The notes: generated by a model from the letters alone, not told the origin. DNA of 21,088 nt from Fragilaria radians (GCA_900642245.1 CAAAJI010000035.1:103747-124834), one strand, 5' to 3'; shown: positions 9,444-19,601, counted from the stretch's first letter. Translations and numbers: made by a program.

Positions 9444-11624
9444 TTGCATGGTGTCACAAATTTTTCATTGTTGAAACGAAATCTTTTCGAAATGAGCGAT
9501 CCATGCTTCTTCATATTTGCTACTGTATTATGCTCTATGGCTTGCTTCGTCTCATCGCAAAATAATGAGGGATCTATCCATTCTAAGTTAGAAGCAGTGA
9601 AACTTGATCTGTGGTCTAGAGGTGCTTATGACTTGGATGAAAGGATTTTGTTTGGCCTTGATCCTATGGAACAACTACAACAAATGGAGAGACATGTCGC
9701 CTTGGCTCCCTTTCGGCTAGGCCCTGTGAAGAGATTTCTTAGTAATCACAAGTCGCAATGCCAGGGGGGGAATTGTCCAATTTTCCGAATACGAGGAGGT
9801 GACATGGGCAACACTCGATCCTTGGAGACTAAAATTCAGGAGTTGGGGGGATCCTTCGGATCAGAATTCCTTCAAGCCATTGAACAGGTACGCAGATCCC
9901 TAATTTTTACAAATGATGGTAATATGATGTTAAGCAATAGAAATTTATATCTGCTTTTACATGTCATCTGACAAGGATTTTATCCTAAGAATCAACGTGA
10001 GCACGAACAAGACTGTTATATCAGTTGTGAATCTTACTACTGTGCGACGGCTGATGATACTTTCTCCAAAAATATAACTGAGATCCTCAGTGGGGGTACG
10101 GAAATACGATCCTACTCCATGGGGTCTGTACCTCCTGAAGACTTTGCAGATCAATTTGGATTTCCATTGGACTTGATCAAAGTTACAGGTGGAATCCCAT
10201 TGTTTTCGAGAGAAGAAGCAGAATTTATCATCAAACAAGCTGAAGCAGAAGGTATCGAGCAGAATGAGTATAGAAGTGGAAAATATAAATTGGGAGGTGA
10301 TTGGTTGACAAATCTTCCCAAAACGCGTGAATGGTTCAATCAGATTTTGGAAACCAAACTCTTTCCTTTGTTATGTCACCTGTTTCCAGAAGTCATTTCG
10401 TCACCATCTGTCTTGAGGGCACACTCAGTGAGCTTATTGAAATACAATTCATCTCATCCCCGAACAGACGTCCATATTGATAATGGTATTTTAGCCATGA
10501 CACTCGCTATGACACCACGAGATCAATATGTTGGCGGAGGCACTTTCTTCGAACATTTTGATACAGTATTACCGATGGACGTCGGTCATGTGACATTACG
10601 TCCGGGTAGTGTTCGTCATGGTGGTCATCCTGTCATTGAAGGAACACGATACATATTGGGAGCTTTCCTTCTAATTAAAGATCGAGTGGAGCATGTACGT
10701 CGCCTCAAGAATAGGGGAAGTGATCTACGAAAAGCAGGGGCCCTGGAAGATGCCATACGGCATTTCCAATGGGCTTTGGCACTAAATCCAAAGTGCACCA
10801 CCTGTTTAAAGGATTGGGCCGAAATCCTGTACGCCCAAGGTAATTTTGCCGACGCCGAGGTAAAGTTACAACTTGCTCTCTCCTTATTGGAAGAGAAAGA
10901 TTCCGATGCCTTTTTCAGTCTGGGACAGGTCCTTTCGGCGCAAGGACGAGATGACGAATCTATTGCAGCCTACACGAGGAGTTTCCAACTTAATGCAGAT
11001 GATGCTGAATTAGTATACAATTTAGGGATCAAATTGGGAGAGCGTGGAGATAAGGAGAAAGAAAATGAAATGTATGCCAAGGCCACAAGTATCAATCCGA
11101 CATTTGGTGGGGCCTGGCTGAATTGGGGGACAAATTTAGCGGAAGTTGGTAACTTTGATGATGCGAGTCTTATGTTCCAAAAGGCAATGACTTGTGGACC
11201 CGACGTCCAGCCAAAGGCGATGATAAATCTTGCCATTATCCATCACAGAACAACGAGTTTAAAAATTGATGGAGGAGATTATGCCGGTGCCAAGGTAGAA
11301 GCAAAATATGCATCAGAACTTTTAGACAATGCCAAACCTTTACTGGATCGTCTGCATCAAATCGGAGATACTGAGGCTGGTCATTTCCTTCAACAATTCA
11401 AGCCATTACGTTTGCAATGCCATAGGAATCTCGCTCAATTGTATGCCGGTGCCGGGGACTTTTCGGGATGTGAAGCGGAACTTTCCGCTGCAGTTACGAA
11501 CTTCCCCGAGGAACCTATGGCATTGCATATGTTGAAACGTATCCTTGATATTCAAGGAAAGGTGAAAGAGTCAGAGGAAATATCTCAAAGGATTGCAGCC
11601 TTGACAGGATCCTCTACCAACTGA
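9444..11624 (+). CDS. Secretory 2OG-Fe(II) oxygenase with C-terminal TPR repeats
   Basis: Preferred model: exon 1 9444-9887, exon 2 9990-11624, 692 residues. An ATG at 9492 would give 676 residues and places a classic signal peptide (CFFIFATVLCSMACF) at the very N-terminus. The dioxygenase core lies at ~195-380: the iron ligands are His310 and Asp312 (VHIDNG) and His358 (RHGGHP), and Arg368 (GTRYIL) is the likely 2-oxoglutarate ligand, a prolyl-4-hydroxylase-like pattern. Residues ~390-685 are helical TPR repeats (GALEDAIRHFQWALALNPK, NFADAEVKLQLALS, DDESIAAYTRSFQLNADDAE). Cys-rich segments (QCQGGNC, DCYISCESYYC) fit an oxidising lumen. The substrate is unknown. An alternative splice, 9919/9975, also keeps the frame, but its acceptor sits too close to the likely branch point. 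Confidence 0.85.
9888..9989 (+). other. Intron of the oxygenase-TPR gene
   Basis: This 102-nt intron has a CAG|GTACGC donor and a TATCCTAAG acceptor. A CTGAC branch-like motif lies at 9968-9972, about 18 nt before the acceptor. The join is in phase 0 and links FLQAIEQ to NQREHEQDC. A second in-frame possibility is donor 9919 with acceptor 9975. Confidence 0.65.
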
Positions 11625-12092
11625 TTGGCCGCAGTGAATGGAAACTACATATTTATAACTCAAGTTTGAATGTGTTATTGGTACAGTGTATTGGATGAAA
11701 TATCCTGGAATTGAGAAAAGATAAGTTTTTAGGAAACACATCACAGATACAAATTTCAATTTTGTAAACATCTTGAGTAAAGATAATATGAAGGAACAAT
11801 TCTATCTTCCCTAGGCACTGACTAATGTAATCAAGGTAGGGACGCTGTGGTTTTTATAGATTAAAATTGTCGTTAGTTGCTAATTTCAGTTGCTGCTTGC
11901 TTTGCACTCTGCAAATGCTTTACGGCCACCACGAATCGTTAATGTGGCTTCCTATTTCTTCACTGGTAATTGGTGCCTTGATTTGCCTCCCGTACGTTTT
12001 GGAAGCTTCATCGGACATCCAAATATCTCACCATAACTTTCATGAGATTAGAAGCATTGCTCGCACACTTAGGGAGAAAACTACTTTTTTTA
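11625..12092. other. Convergent intergenic region
   Basis: This lies between the stop codons of the oxygenase-TPR gene (+) and the WDR74-like gene (-), and should hold both 3' UTRs. A plus-strand open frame from 11867 has a hydrophobic stretch (WLPISSLVIGALICLPYVL) in its first half, but beyond 12093 it becomes the antisense of the acidic WDR74 tail, shown by its His/Leu-rich composition. I do not support it as a gene. Confidence 0.5.
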
Positions 12093-13596
12093 TCATCTCC
12101 GTTGCTTTTTCCTTTGCGACGTTGAATCCTTTTGTCGATTTAAGGTCCCTTTTTGAAAGGATTGAATTTTATGTTTCGAATTCTTGTTATCATCGCCATT
12201 GGATACACTGTCGTCATCTTCGTCTTCATCTCCTTCCATTGATGAATCATCACTATTTCCATCACTTTCCTCGGCACTCTCATCTTCATCTGCTGATAGA
12301 AATTGAGAATCACTGCTATCATCTCCACTTTGTTGAGAATCAAGTTCTATGCTATTTTCATCACTTGGCACACCACTGCTTTCCTCATCGGATTCAACGT
12401 AGTCTTGTACATCATCTTCCACATCCAAATCTTGATCATCATTCGTACCTGTCTCTTCATTGCCTTTGGAAGATGACCATTCATCATCGTCACAAAATAA
12501 GGCGCAATTTAATCGTTGCTTTAGGTATACACAATCGAGTTGACGACGAGTTTGGGCATGATACGTTCGGAGCATCCGATCTAGCCCGACGCAGGCTATT
12601 AAAGACTTTGTGGGATGACGAATAATTTGTCGTATGGATCCTGCTGGACCCACAAAACGAGGAATCGCCGTTATCAGGGTAGACTTCATGGACTTTTTTC
12701 CCCATGGAAAATCTCATATCAATCTCACTCATGTATCCTGCAGCATCTCCTACGATGTACTTGTTTTCATCATAACCGCAGAGTGCTGTTACTCGATGTT
12801 CCAATAAGCCATCTGGTGTGAAGGATACAGGCCTACGAGTATTGGATCGCATGTCATACAAACGAACCTGCTTGTAGGCGGTACCCGACAACAACAAATC
12901 GTTGGATAGGAATGTCAATGCCGTTGACCACACAGGTTGTTGAAGTAGAGTTTGAGGATCCGGTGGTAAGTTCTTTGCCTTCCATATCTGATTTCCATTA
13001 CTAATATCGAGAGTAATTATTTCTCGCTCTCTCCCTCCGATTGCGATTTTTCCATCCTGTGATGAAGCCATCGCGGATGCCATATGAGAATTATGATTCC
13101 TTCCCTTGGTATAGGTAATTTCGTTCCCTTGCTTACTGGAGGAATATGCAGAATATGTCGAGACAACGGAAGATTTGTTAGGATCGACGATTGATATATT
13201 CCCTTGTGAGTTGGAAGCGCATAGTAGACCTTTGGAATAACCCAAGGCTTTTACAGGCTGAAACTCTTCCTTAGAATCCCAAATTGAATCCATAGTTTGC
13301 GATAATTTATACGATCCTGGTTTCTTAACACTATCTCTATAGGAACCTTCCCATATTTCGATAGATGAGTTAGCCATAAGGGCTGAGAATTGACCCTTCT
13401 TTTCCATCCATGTCATGGCTAAAACACCTCGCGATCGACTCTGTTGAGTGGATGGATTAATTCTATGAATACCCTTATCTACTGTCACCTGATTAGCAAT
13501 CACATTCGTAGGTCCTGTATCTTTCTTTTCCGGTCGACCTATTTCAGGTATTATTTCCTTGATCAATCCACACTCATCTCCTGTAAGTAACCTCAT
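12093..13596 (-). CDS. WDR74: WDR74/Nsa1-like WD40 ribosome-assembly factor (one-base frame offset)
   Basis: WDR74/Nsa1 is a nucleolar WD40 propeller needed for 60S subunit maturation, where it works with the AAA ATPase NVL/Rix7. The N-terminus (RLLTGDECGLIKEI) is the first blade. Later blades include PVWSTALTFL, YKQVRLYDMR (~242-250) followed by RRPVSF, and IVGDAAGYMSEIDMRF (~281-296). The C-terminal part, in another frame, has GPAGSIRQIIRHP, ACVGLDRMLRTYH and CVYLKQRLNCALF, all typical of WDR74, then a long Asp/Glu/Ser-rich tail ending KKQRR. The first frame runs 13596-12490 and the second 12689-12093. They must be joined at 12694-12703, a run of six T and four C on the plus strand. The total span is one base more than a multiple of three. 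No canonical intron repairs it without losing the conserved DMR blade. With one base fewer, the product would be about 500 residues. Confidence 0.85.
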
Positions 13597-13764
13597 GGCT
13601 TGGTCAAATGAAAAACGAAAAATAAAAATTGTGTTTAAATTTGGATGGTGATACTGTTACTGAATTCTTGTCACCGTCTAGCATTCAACCGATAGATAAA
13701 TTATCGTACTCGATATCACAGTATCAGAAACAAAAACATCTCATGAACCATTCTGAGAATTGGA
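13597..13764. promoter_or_regulatory. Bidirectional promoter region
   Basis: Only 168 bp separate the start codons of the divergent WDR74-like (-) and glycosyltransferase (+) genes, so both promoters must lie here or overlap the neighbouring coding sequence. No clear TATA box or other named element stands out. Confidence 0.5.
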
Positions 13765-16437
13765 ATGCCGCTGATTCTCATGAGAAGCCACGCTAGGCTG
13801 TTGTATACACTTATATTTGCAGTGGTTATATCTTTGATAATTCTGGTATGGAAACGTCCAGCCAAATTCTTCTACCACATCTTGATCCGTAATCCAAGGA
13901 ACAGTCTTGATGGAAGGTTTCGGATTGCAGTGCTAATACCCTTTGTGGGAGACAGTCCTGAATCCATACCTCCCTATCTCAATGTTTTTATCACCGCAGC
14001 TGCAGGAGCTTCAAATCTTGTAGACTTTTATATATTTCATAATAGCGTCCTAAACTATGTTTACGCAAATAATGAAGAACTTCCATCGAACGTGAAACTG
14101 ATTGATATGGGTTCTATTACGGAAATGATGACACATTTTTTAAAAGTTGTAGATCAAAGGAAGGATGAAGAATTTACTCTCGAATCACGAGAATTTTTGC
14201 TTCGTATACTTTGTCAGTATCTCATGGCGCATCCTTATGTTCTTGTGGAATTCAAGCCAGCACTTGGTCACATTTTTCAGTCCTATCTATCTGGCTATAC
14301 GCATTGGGCTTATTCTGATATAGATATAGTATTCGGAGATTTATCTGGATGGATTACAAACGATGAATTAACCAACTTTGATATTGTCACTTATGGATTC
14401 GGAGAATCCGACCGTGTTTACTTGAGAGGACAATTTACGATACATCGAAATGATCCACATACAATTAATCAGCTGTGGCGAGAATGTGATTATCTTTCCA
14501 AAATGGACGAAAGATTTGCCGAAATACTTGCTGGCGTTTCAAAGCTGAATTTCGAATCTGCGGAGGCTTGCTATTCTGTCAATGTCTTAAAGCGCAAGGA
14601 CATAAGGGTGAAGTTTGCTGTGAAAGCATTTACGGATACATTGAAAGAAGATACGTCCTATACCCATGGTATATATTTTAGTATGGGAAAGCAAAGAGAT
14701 CAAAGTGTTATTTTCAAGGCGAAAGCTGACCATGGGAAAGAGCTGGCGGACTTTAATCCTCAAAAATGGCTTGAGAATATTTCTTCTATCGATGAACCAT
14801 TTCAAATTGAAGTAGGAGAAAAGACTCCAGTCCGATGGCGAAAAGATTCTTCTGTCAATTGTATGTATTGGGTACGTGACCTATACAGGTCAGCGCTCTG
14901 TATAGAGGATACAGACTCGAATTACACTATTTTTCTCGAAAGTGGAAACCTATTGAAACAACGATATTCCAATAATAATTTTCCGGCTTCAACTCAAATG
15001 GCTCCACTATTCCATTTTCAAGAATGGAAACGCAGCTTTCGGTACAATCAAAATGCTGGTTTCAATCGAAAATCTGCCTCTGAATGGGTATTAACCAAGG
15101 AAGGAGCTATACCGCTTCCATCTAGTGAAATTCAGCTTCCAATTTCAGTCCAATCTCCACTTGGAATTCTGCCATCAAAATGGAGAGGGATTCAAGCGCA
15201 AATGCCTTCACATCCCTACTGTCTAAAACAAGCCTTCCGTAAGAATCCGACAAATCAAGGCGTACTTCGTTGCAAATATATAACTTGGTGGAGGAAAAGC
15301 GAGAGTATCATAATTCTATCCAATGCACCTGCCTGGCGAAATGTAGATACTTCAATCGATGTTACTTTGGCACTTACTCTTCAAATAACAGGCAAACAAG
15401 CGAGTGATAAGCTTCATGCCATATTAGACGTGGCGCTGGCTAACGTAGAATCTTGGTCATTGCAGCCTTCCGTTTTGATTATTCAAATATCTGGCGCCAC
15501 AGAGGGAATTACGCAACAAATCAGTAATCACCTGAAAGGATTTCCAAGCGATCGATGCTTCATTGCTCTTATCTCGTCAGAACAGACAGATTTACTTAGC
15601 CGAAAATCATTGATGAATATGGCAGTTGACATGGCACCTACTCGATGGGTAGTAAGTGGCATTGAATTAGAGAGGGGACTGATAATTTCCAGAGAGGCAC
15701 CTATGTTATGCCGTCGAAGAGCATCTATTCATCGCCGAAACCGAGGACAGGTTCTCATACTTCCACAATTTGCAGTGACAGCCGTGCATGAAATCAGACC
15801 TTTATCACTACTTGAATTGCTGCACCTCAAAACAGAAAATCCACCTAGATTATTCGAGCCAGCCGAATTGGAAAAGACTTCTTGCGAAAGTGCGGAAATT
15901 GCCTCAAACTCAGTTTTTGATGCAGCGCACGACATGTGGTGGAGATTCACTTCACTAGAAGTGAATGGAATAGCCTTGGAAGAGAGGTATGAATTGTTAA
16001 ACCGGTTGGCGAGAATCCTTGATCAGTTGGAACTATCATTCATCGACATGATGGTTGCACCGGATGATCTAAAATTACTGGACAATTCTCCTATTCTGAT
16101 GATTGATAACATTGGGCCAAACAACGTCTTGACTTCCACATTCGTGAGAGAGGTTGAAGAATTTGGTGGACGATTTTGCTACAACTCATTGCGCCTTGCC
16201 CAACTTGCGACGCTCGGTTATAGCTTCTATCTACTCTTTGGTGCATTTGCTACATCTACAGACTTGTCTCGTGACACAACACTTATCGAAGATGTTGACA
16301 TAGCTCTGGGATCTTCACGATGCGACGGCTGTGTCAACTTTCACGGCGAGAATGATGTCCTCTTGCACTCAATACTCGACGACGAAAGACGACGTGTTGC
16401 AAAAACTGCGGCTTTATGGGCAGAAAAATTATTCTAA
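13765..16437 (+). CDS. Type II membrane protein with two glycosyltransferase-like modules
   Basis: An intronless 890-residue frame. A short cytoplasmic N-terminus is followed by a signal anchor at ~12-29 (LLYTLIFAVVISLIILVW), as in Golgi glycosyltransferases. Module 1 (~52-320) resembles the DUF6625-type GT-A fold: FRIAVLIPFVGD, then FKPALGHIFQSYLSGYTHWA and YSDIDIVFGDL, with Asp185-x-Asp187 as the probable metal/sugar-nucleotide site. Module 2 (~495-680) resembles LARGE/GT49-type domains: NMAVDMAPTRWVVSGIELERG and GQVLILPQFAV sit where GT49 proteins have the T-x-[YW]-V block, DxD motif and strand, but the DxD position reads Gly-Ile-Glu-Leu. Module 2 may therefore be inactive or use another site. 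The last ~170 residues are unassigned. Donor and acceptor sugars are unknown; the module assignments are from recall of family patterns. Confidence 0.75.
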   Translation: MPLILMRSHARLLYTLIFAVVISLIILVWKRPAKFFYHILIRNPRNSLDGRFRIAVLIPFVGDSPESIPPYLNVFITAAAGASNLVDFYIFHNSVLNYVYANNEELPSNVKLIDMGSITEMMTHFLKVVDQRKDEEFTLESREFLLRILCQYLMAHPYVLVEFKPALGHIFQSYLSGYTHWAYSDIDIVFGDLSGWITNDELTNFDIVTYGFGESDRVYLRGQFTIHRNDPHTINQLWRECDYLSKMDERFAEILAGVSKLNFESAEACYSVNVLKRKDIRVKFAVKAFTDTLKEDTSYTHGIYFSMGKQRDQSVIFKAKADHGKELADFNPQKWLENISSIDEPFQIEVGEKTPVRWRKDSSVNCMYWVRDLYRSALCIEDTDSNYTIFLESGNLLKQRYSNNNFPASTQMAPLFHFQEWKRSFRYNQNAGFNRKSASEWVLTKEGAIPLPSSEIQLPISVQSPLGILPSKWRGIQAQMPSHPYCLKQAFRKNPTNQGVLRCKYITWWRKSESIIILSNAPAWRNVDTSIDVTLALTLQITGKQASDKLHAILDVALANVESWSLQPSVLIIQISGATEGITQQISNHLKGFPSDRCFIALISSEQTDLLSRKSLMNMAVDMAPTRWVVSGIELERGLIISREAPMLCRRRASIHRRNRGQVLILPQFAVTAVHEIRPLSLLELLHLKTENPPRLFEPAELEKTSCESAEIASNSVFDAAHDMWWRFTSLEVNGIALEERYELLNRLARILDQLELSFIDMMVAPDDLKLLDNSPILMIDNIGPNNVLTSTFVREVEEFGGRFCYNSLRLAQLATLGYSFYLLFGAFATSTDLSRDTTLIEDVDIALGSSRCDGCVNFHGENDVLLHSILDDERRRVAKTAALWAEKLF

Positions 16438-16452
16438 ATTAAGTAATCCAAT

Positions 16453-17331
16453 CTATCTACTGGAGCTCGAATCGTCAATTGGAGTTGTGACGTACAATTG
16501 CACCGAACCAAAATTCATTTGCTTTAGTTCGTTGACAAGAAATCTCCCGTTCCTTTCTCCACATGATAAGCCTTCCAATATTTCTATGAACTTCATAGGC
16601 TCAGGAAAATCTTTTATTGATGATTGAAGATGAAGATATTCTCGAGGTTTCCCGCTCAAGATTCCCCCAATTGTTGGCACGACATGTCGAATAAATAGTG
16701 TCGCCATGTATCCAAGGAAGCCGGATGATTCATCGGGCTCGCTAAATTCCAAGATGCAAAACATGGAATTATTTGTCTTTAAAACTCTATGAATTGAACA
16801 GAGACCAGCTTCGCGATCGACTACATTTCGAATCCCAAACGACATAGTCGCGGCATCAAAATGATTTGGAGGCAGACTACCATCGAATGATTCTACTCCG
16901 CCGACGTCCAATTGAATGCTCTCTCCTAACTTTTTTGTTTCAACTTTGGTGCGTCCAATGGATAGCATGTTGTTGGATGGGTCCATACCTAAAATTTTGG
17001 CATTCGGTATTGTCTTGGCAAGAAGTATGGCAACGTCGGCAGTTCCCGTGGCAATATCAAGTATATTCAGATTCCGTTGTGTAGTGGAAATTTTTTCGTT
17101 AATCTTGTTCACCATCACTTGTCTCCAGCCTAAGTCCATGTGAAGAGCAAGAACACGGTTGACTAAATCATACCGAGTTGCGATCGCATCAAACATTTGG
17201 CCACTTCCAAAATCTGGGGGAGGCTGAGAAACACCCCTGAAAAGATACCAGTGGAGTCCAATAAGTGTTATTGGTAAGGCTATTGCGATGATTTGAAGCG
17301 GTAATGCTGGCATGAGAGTAACGAACAACAA
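16453..17331 (-). CDS. ubiE: UbiE/COQ5/MenG-family quinone C-methyltransferase, membrane-anchored
   Basis: An intronless 292-residue SAM-dependent methyltransferase of the UbiE family, which C-methylates ubiquinone or mena-/phylloquinone precursors. Seen in order: an N-terminal hydrophobic segment (~3-31), MFDAIATRYDLVNRVL (46-61), the SAM-binding motif I LDIATGT (91-97), the acidic-loop region GMDPS (115-119), FGIRNVVD (165-172), LEFSEP (194-199) and YLHLQSSIKDFPEP (232-245). These are the family signatures. The N-terminus looks like a membrane anchor or targeting sequence rather than a cleavable chloroplast peptide, so mitochondrial (COQ5) and plastid (MenG) roles cannot be told apart. A second ATG at residue 7 is an alternative start. 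Its stop codon lies 15 bp from that of the convergent glycosyltransferase gene. Confidence 0.85.
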   Translation of the reverse strand: MLFVTLMPALPLQIIAIALPITLIGLHWYLFRGVSQPPPDFGSGQMFDAIATRYDLVNRVLALHMDLGWRQVMVNKINEKISTTQRNLNILDIATGTADVAILLAKTIPNAKILGMDPSNNMLSIGRTKVETKKLGESIQLDVGGVESFDGSLPPNHFDAATMSFGIRNVVDREAGLCSIHRVLKTNNSMFCILEFSEPDESSGFLGYMATLFIRHVVPTIGGILSGKPREYLHLQSSIKDFPEPMKFIEILEGLSCGERNGRFLVNELKQMNFGSVQLYVTTPIDDSSSSR

Positions 17332-18674
17332 ACAAAAGAGTGACAGGAATAATAATTTAATGCGATCCGATTCAGATTTTTGTTAAGTCCTTTCTACAAC
17401 TGGAATGTTTCGTATTTATTAGGGTTACAGGATAAAATGTTTCACCCTTACACACCTAATGGACTAACTCAATAATTACAGATTCAATTTGTTTAACCTA
17501 CAACATTCACCAACTTATGTCATTATTTCCCAACAAAAGCTCTTGAAAAAATACAAAAAAACTAAATTTTGAAGCTGAGAAAAGTTATTTTGAAGATGGT
17601 TTAGAATTTCAGTTAAAAATATCCTCAAGGTTTGGAACTCAACAAACTGTAAATATCAAGCATTTGGTGGGATTAATTGATCAAGGAATGGTGAAAATTT
17701 AAATCCAAAATATGACAGTTGGACATATACATACTTGAGTTAAGTCTCTTGTCTATGACAATGTGCTGTTAAACCCTTAATTTAATTTCCACTTTTTTAC
17801 TTTGTTGATTCAGCCTTTGTCACTCATAATTTTTCAATCCTATTTCCAAGCCAATTGTTGTGAAGATGTCCCACTCACTTTGGATTTCATTCTTATTTTT
17901 CAGGACTTGACACATGATAAAACATTACAGAACAATGGAAAGTCATCATATAACCTCTACTAAAGATTGGAGAAAAAGTCATAGGGGTGATCAGCTTTTA
18001 TTTCAAATATCCAAGCTTAGTTATTTGTACCGAACATTGATTGAAGCAAGGACTGTGGATAATATATAGATGCAGCTTGACAAAACAGTTGTTGAGCCTA
18101 ATTTTCAACTCTCAATAATTAACAAAATTAGCTTGCTTCTTGTGAATCAAGTTTTATCTTAGTCTAAGGATGGATTGCAAGCGTCTACAAGATGCATACA
18201 AGTTAATAGCACATATATGCAGTCCTGATATATTGTTCAATTTCTTGGAAGGTTGGCGTAGATTGAATCCTGGTATAAGTTTGGAGACCATCAAGTTGTT
18301 CCCTTGATTCTTCTAACCTTTACGATAATGTCTCATTCCTATGACATTCGATATCTGAGGCAATTTATATTAATGCGTGTGTACTACAGCGTATCTGATT
18401 TAACACGCTATCATTTTAACCTCATAGCAATGCATAACCACAGCATAAGTAATTAATAAGTTACAATAAACATTTGATGATCCCTCAGTATATTCGCTTC
18501 ATCATTCACGGTGTGACATCCTGCTGTTGTGGCTGAGAATAATTTCTATTAAAATTGAAAAGCGCTTTATGATTTTCAATCAAACAATGCGATATTCATT
18601 CTTTTCAAATTCAACCTAATTTACAAATGCTCTTTTCGGACTCCATTTTGAAATTAGTCGGATTGCCCTCATCT
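17332..18674. other. AT-rich intergenic region, no supported gene
   Basis: No recognisable gene lies in these 1.3 kb. The left edge is the upstream region of the methyltransferase gene and the right edge the likely 3' UTR of the RING-H2 gene. One short open frame with ATG at 18170-18307 (+, 45 codons) has protein-like composition (MDCKRLQDAYKLIAHIC, FLEGWRRLNPGISLETIKL) but no family match that I know. No LTR, tRNA or tandem repeat was seen. Confidence 0.45.
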
Positions 18675-19601
18675 TCAAGAGTTCCGGCCATCAAACTCTG
18701 AATTCGATCTTGGACCTGAAAAAGGTGTAGTCACATGAGGTGACTTACACAGAGGACAAAGGTTTCTTCTTTGTAGCCATGCTTTTAAGCAATCAGCATG
18801 AAAAACATGGTGACAGTGCATCGAACCCACTCGATCGCCGTCCTGTAATGTGTCCATGCATATGGTGCATTGATATTCCTCGACAGAACTCCCATTCAAT
18901 CTTTCATGAACACAAAATCTTCTTGTCCTAATCGCAAGACCTGTGCATCTCCCTAATCCTCCTCTTGCGACCGGTAAATCATCAATACATGATATCATAG
19001 AAGCATCATCGCCTTCCCAAGGTCGAAACTTTGCACGTGATAATTTACTCAGTTCTGTAGGTTCGTTATTGAAAGACAATATCGGATCAGTAGCTCTTTT
19101 CGTCAATTTACGTTTCCTCCCAGAGGATTTGCGTTCACTCTTTCGCCATCTTCGTCCCTTGTCCGAGCCAAAAAGAAAAAGACATAACAAAGCATACAGT
19201 AAAAACACTATAGGCCAAACTGCTCGAAGTAGGACATCTCCGTTCACGGATGGAGGGCTGCATTCAATGACTTCATCAGTGATCGAGAATCTGCTCCCAT
19301 CAGTCTCTCGAGAGTTGAAGCCCCTTATATCACTTAAATTTGGATTAGACTTCACCATGGTGTCAATAATGGCTCCAGGTATATTAAAATGATCATCGTA
19401 CGCACAGTATAACTGTTGGGATCGGTGGTTTTCAAGAGCTTTCGATTGTTTAGTCATGAATACATGTGTACTTTGTTCAACGTGTTGACGGTTATAGTTA
19501 AATTGATCATGAAAGAGTCCGATTAATTCAGAGGAGACAACCTGGTTTGAGATCATTGCGAAAGTGACAATTGCAACAACTCTGTGACACCTTTGACGCA
19601 T
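18675..19601 (-). CDS. Membrane-anchored RING-H2 E3 ubiquitin ligase
   Basis: An intronless 308-residue protein. The N-terminus has a signal-peptide-like hydrophobic stretch (~8-22, VVAIVTFAMISNQVV), followed by a lumenal segment of ~100 residues, a transmembrane helix at ~124-145 (PIVFLLYALLCLFLF) and a basic juxtamembrane patch (RRWRKSERKSSGRKRK). The C-terminal RING-H2 is complete: Cys245, Cys248, Cys263, His265, His268, Cys271, Cys282 and Cys285, with spacing C-x2-C-x14-C-x-H-x2-H-x2-C-x10-C-x2-C. The layout, with lumenal head, one helix and cytosolic RING-H2, matches ATL/PA-TM-RING-type ligases of the endomembrane system, though no PA domain is recognisable. Substrates are unknown. Confidence 0.87.
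   Translation of the reverse strand: MRQRCHRVVAIVTFAMISNQVVSSELIGLFHDQFNYNRQHVEQSTHVFMTKQSKALENHRSQQLYCAYDDHFNIPGAIIDTMVKSNPNLSDIRGFNSRETDGSRFSITDEVIECSPPSVNGDVLLRAVWPIVFLLYALLCLFLFGSDKGRRWRKSERKSSGRKRKLTKRATDPILSFNNEPTELSKLSRAKFRPWEGDDASMISCIDDLPVARGGLGRCTGLAIRTRRFCVHERLNGSSVEEYQCTICMDTLQDGDRVGSMHCHHVFHADCLKAWLQRRNLCPLCKSPHVTTPFSGPRSNSEFDGRNS

Noticed and set aside
11867..12625. Plus-strand 252-codon open frame
   Set aside because: Its second half is the antisense of the acidic Asp/Glu/Ser-rich tail of the WDR74-like gene, which explains the His/Leu-rich composition; the first half has no family signature.
12690..12820. An 85-nt intron with a GTGAGA donor after GYM as the fix for the WDR74 frame offset
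   Set aside because: It restores the frame but removes SEIDMRF, a blade segment conserved in WDR74 proteins (the AEIDLR region), so a one-base offset fits better.
16331..16627. 98-codon plus-strand frame overlapping the glycosyltransferase end
   Set aside because: It overlaps the 3' end of the glycosyltransferase in another frame and then the antisense of the methyltransferase; it is a shadow.
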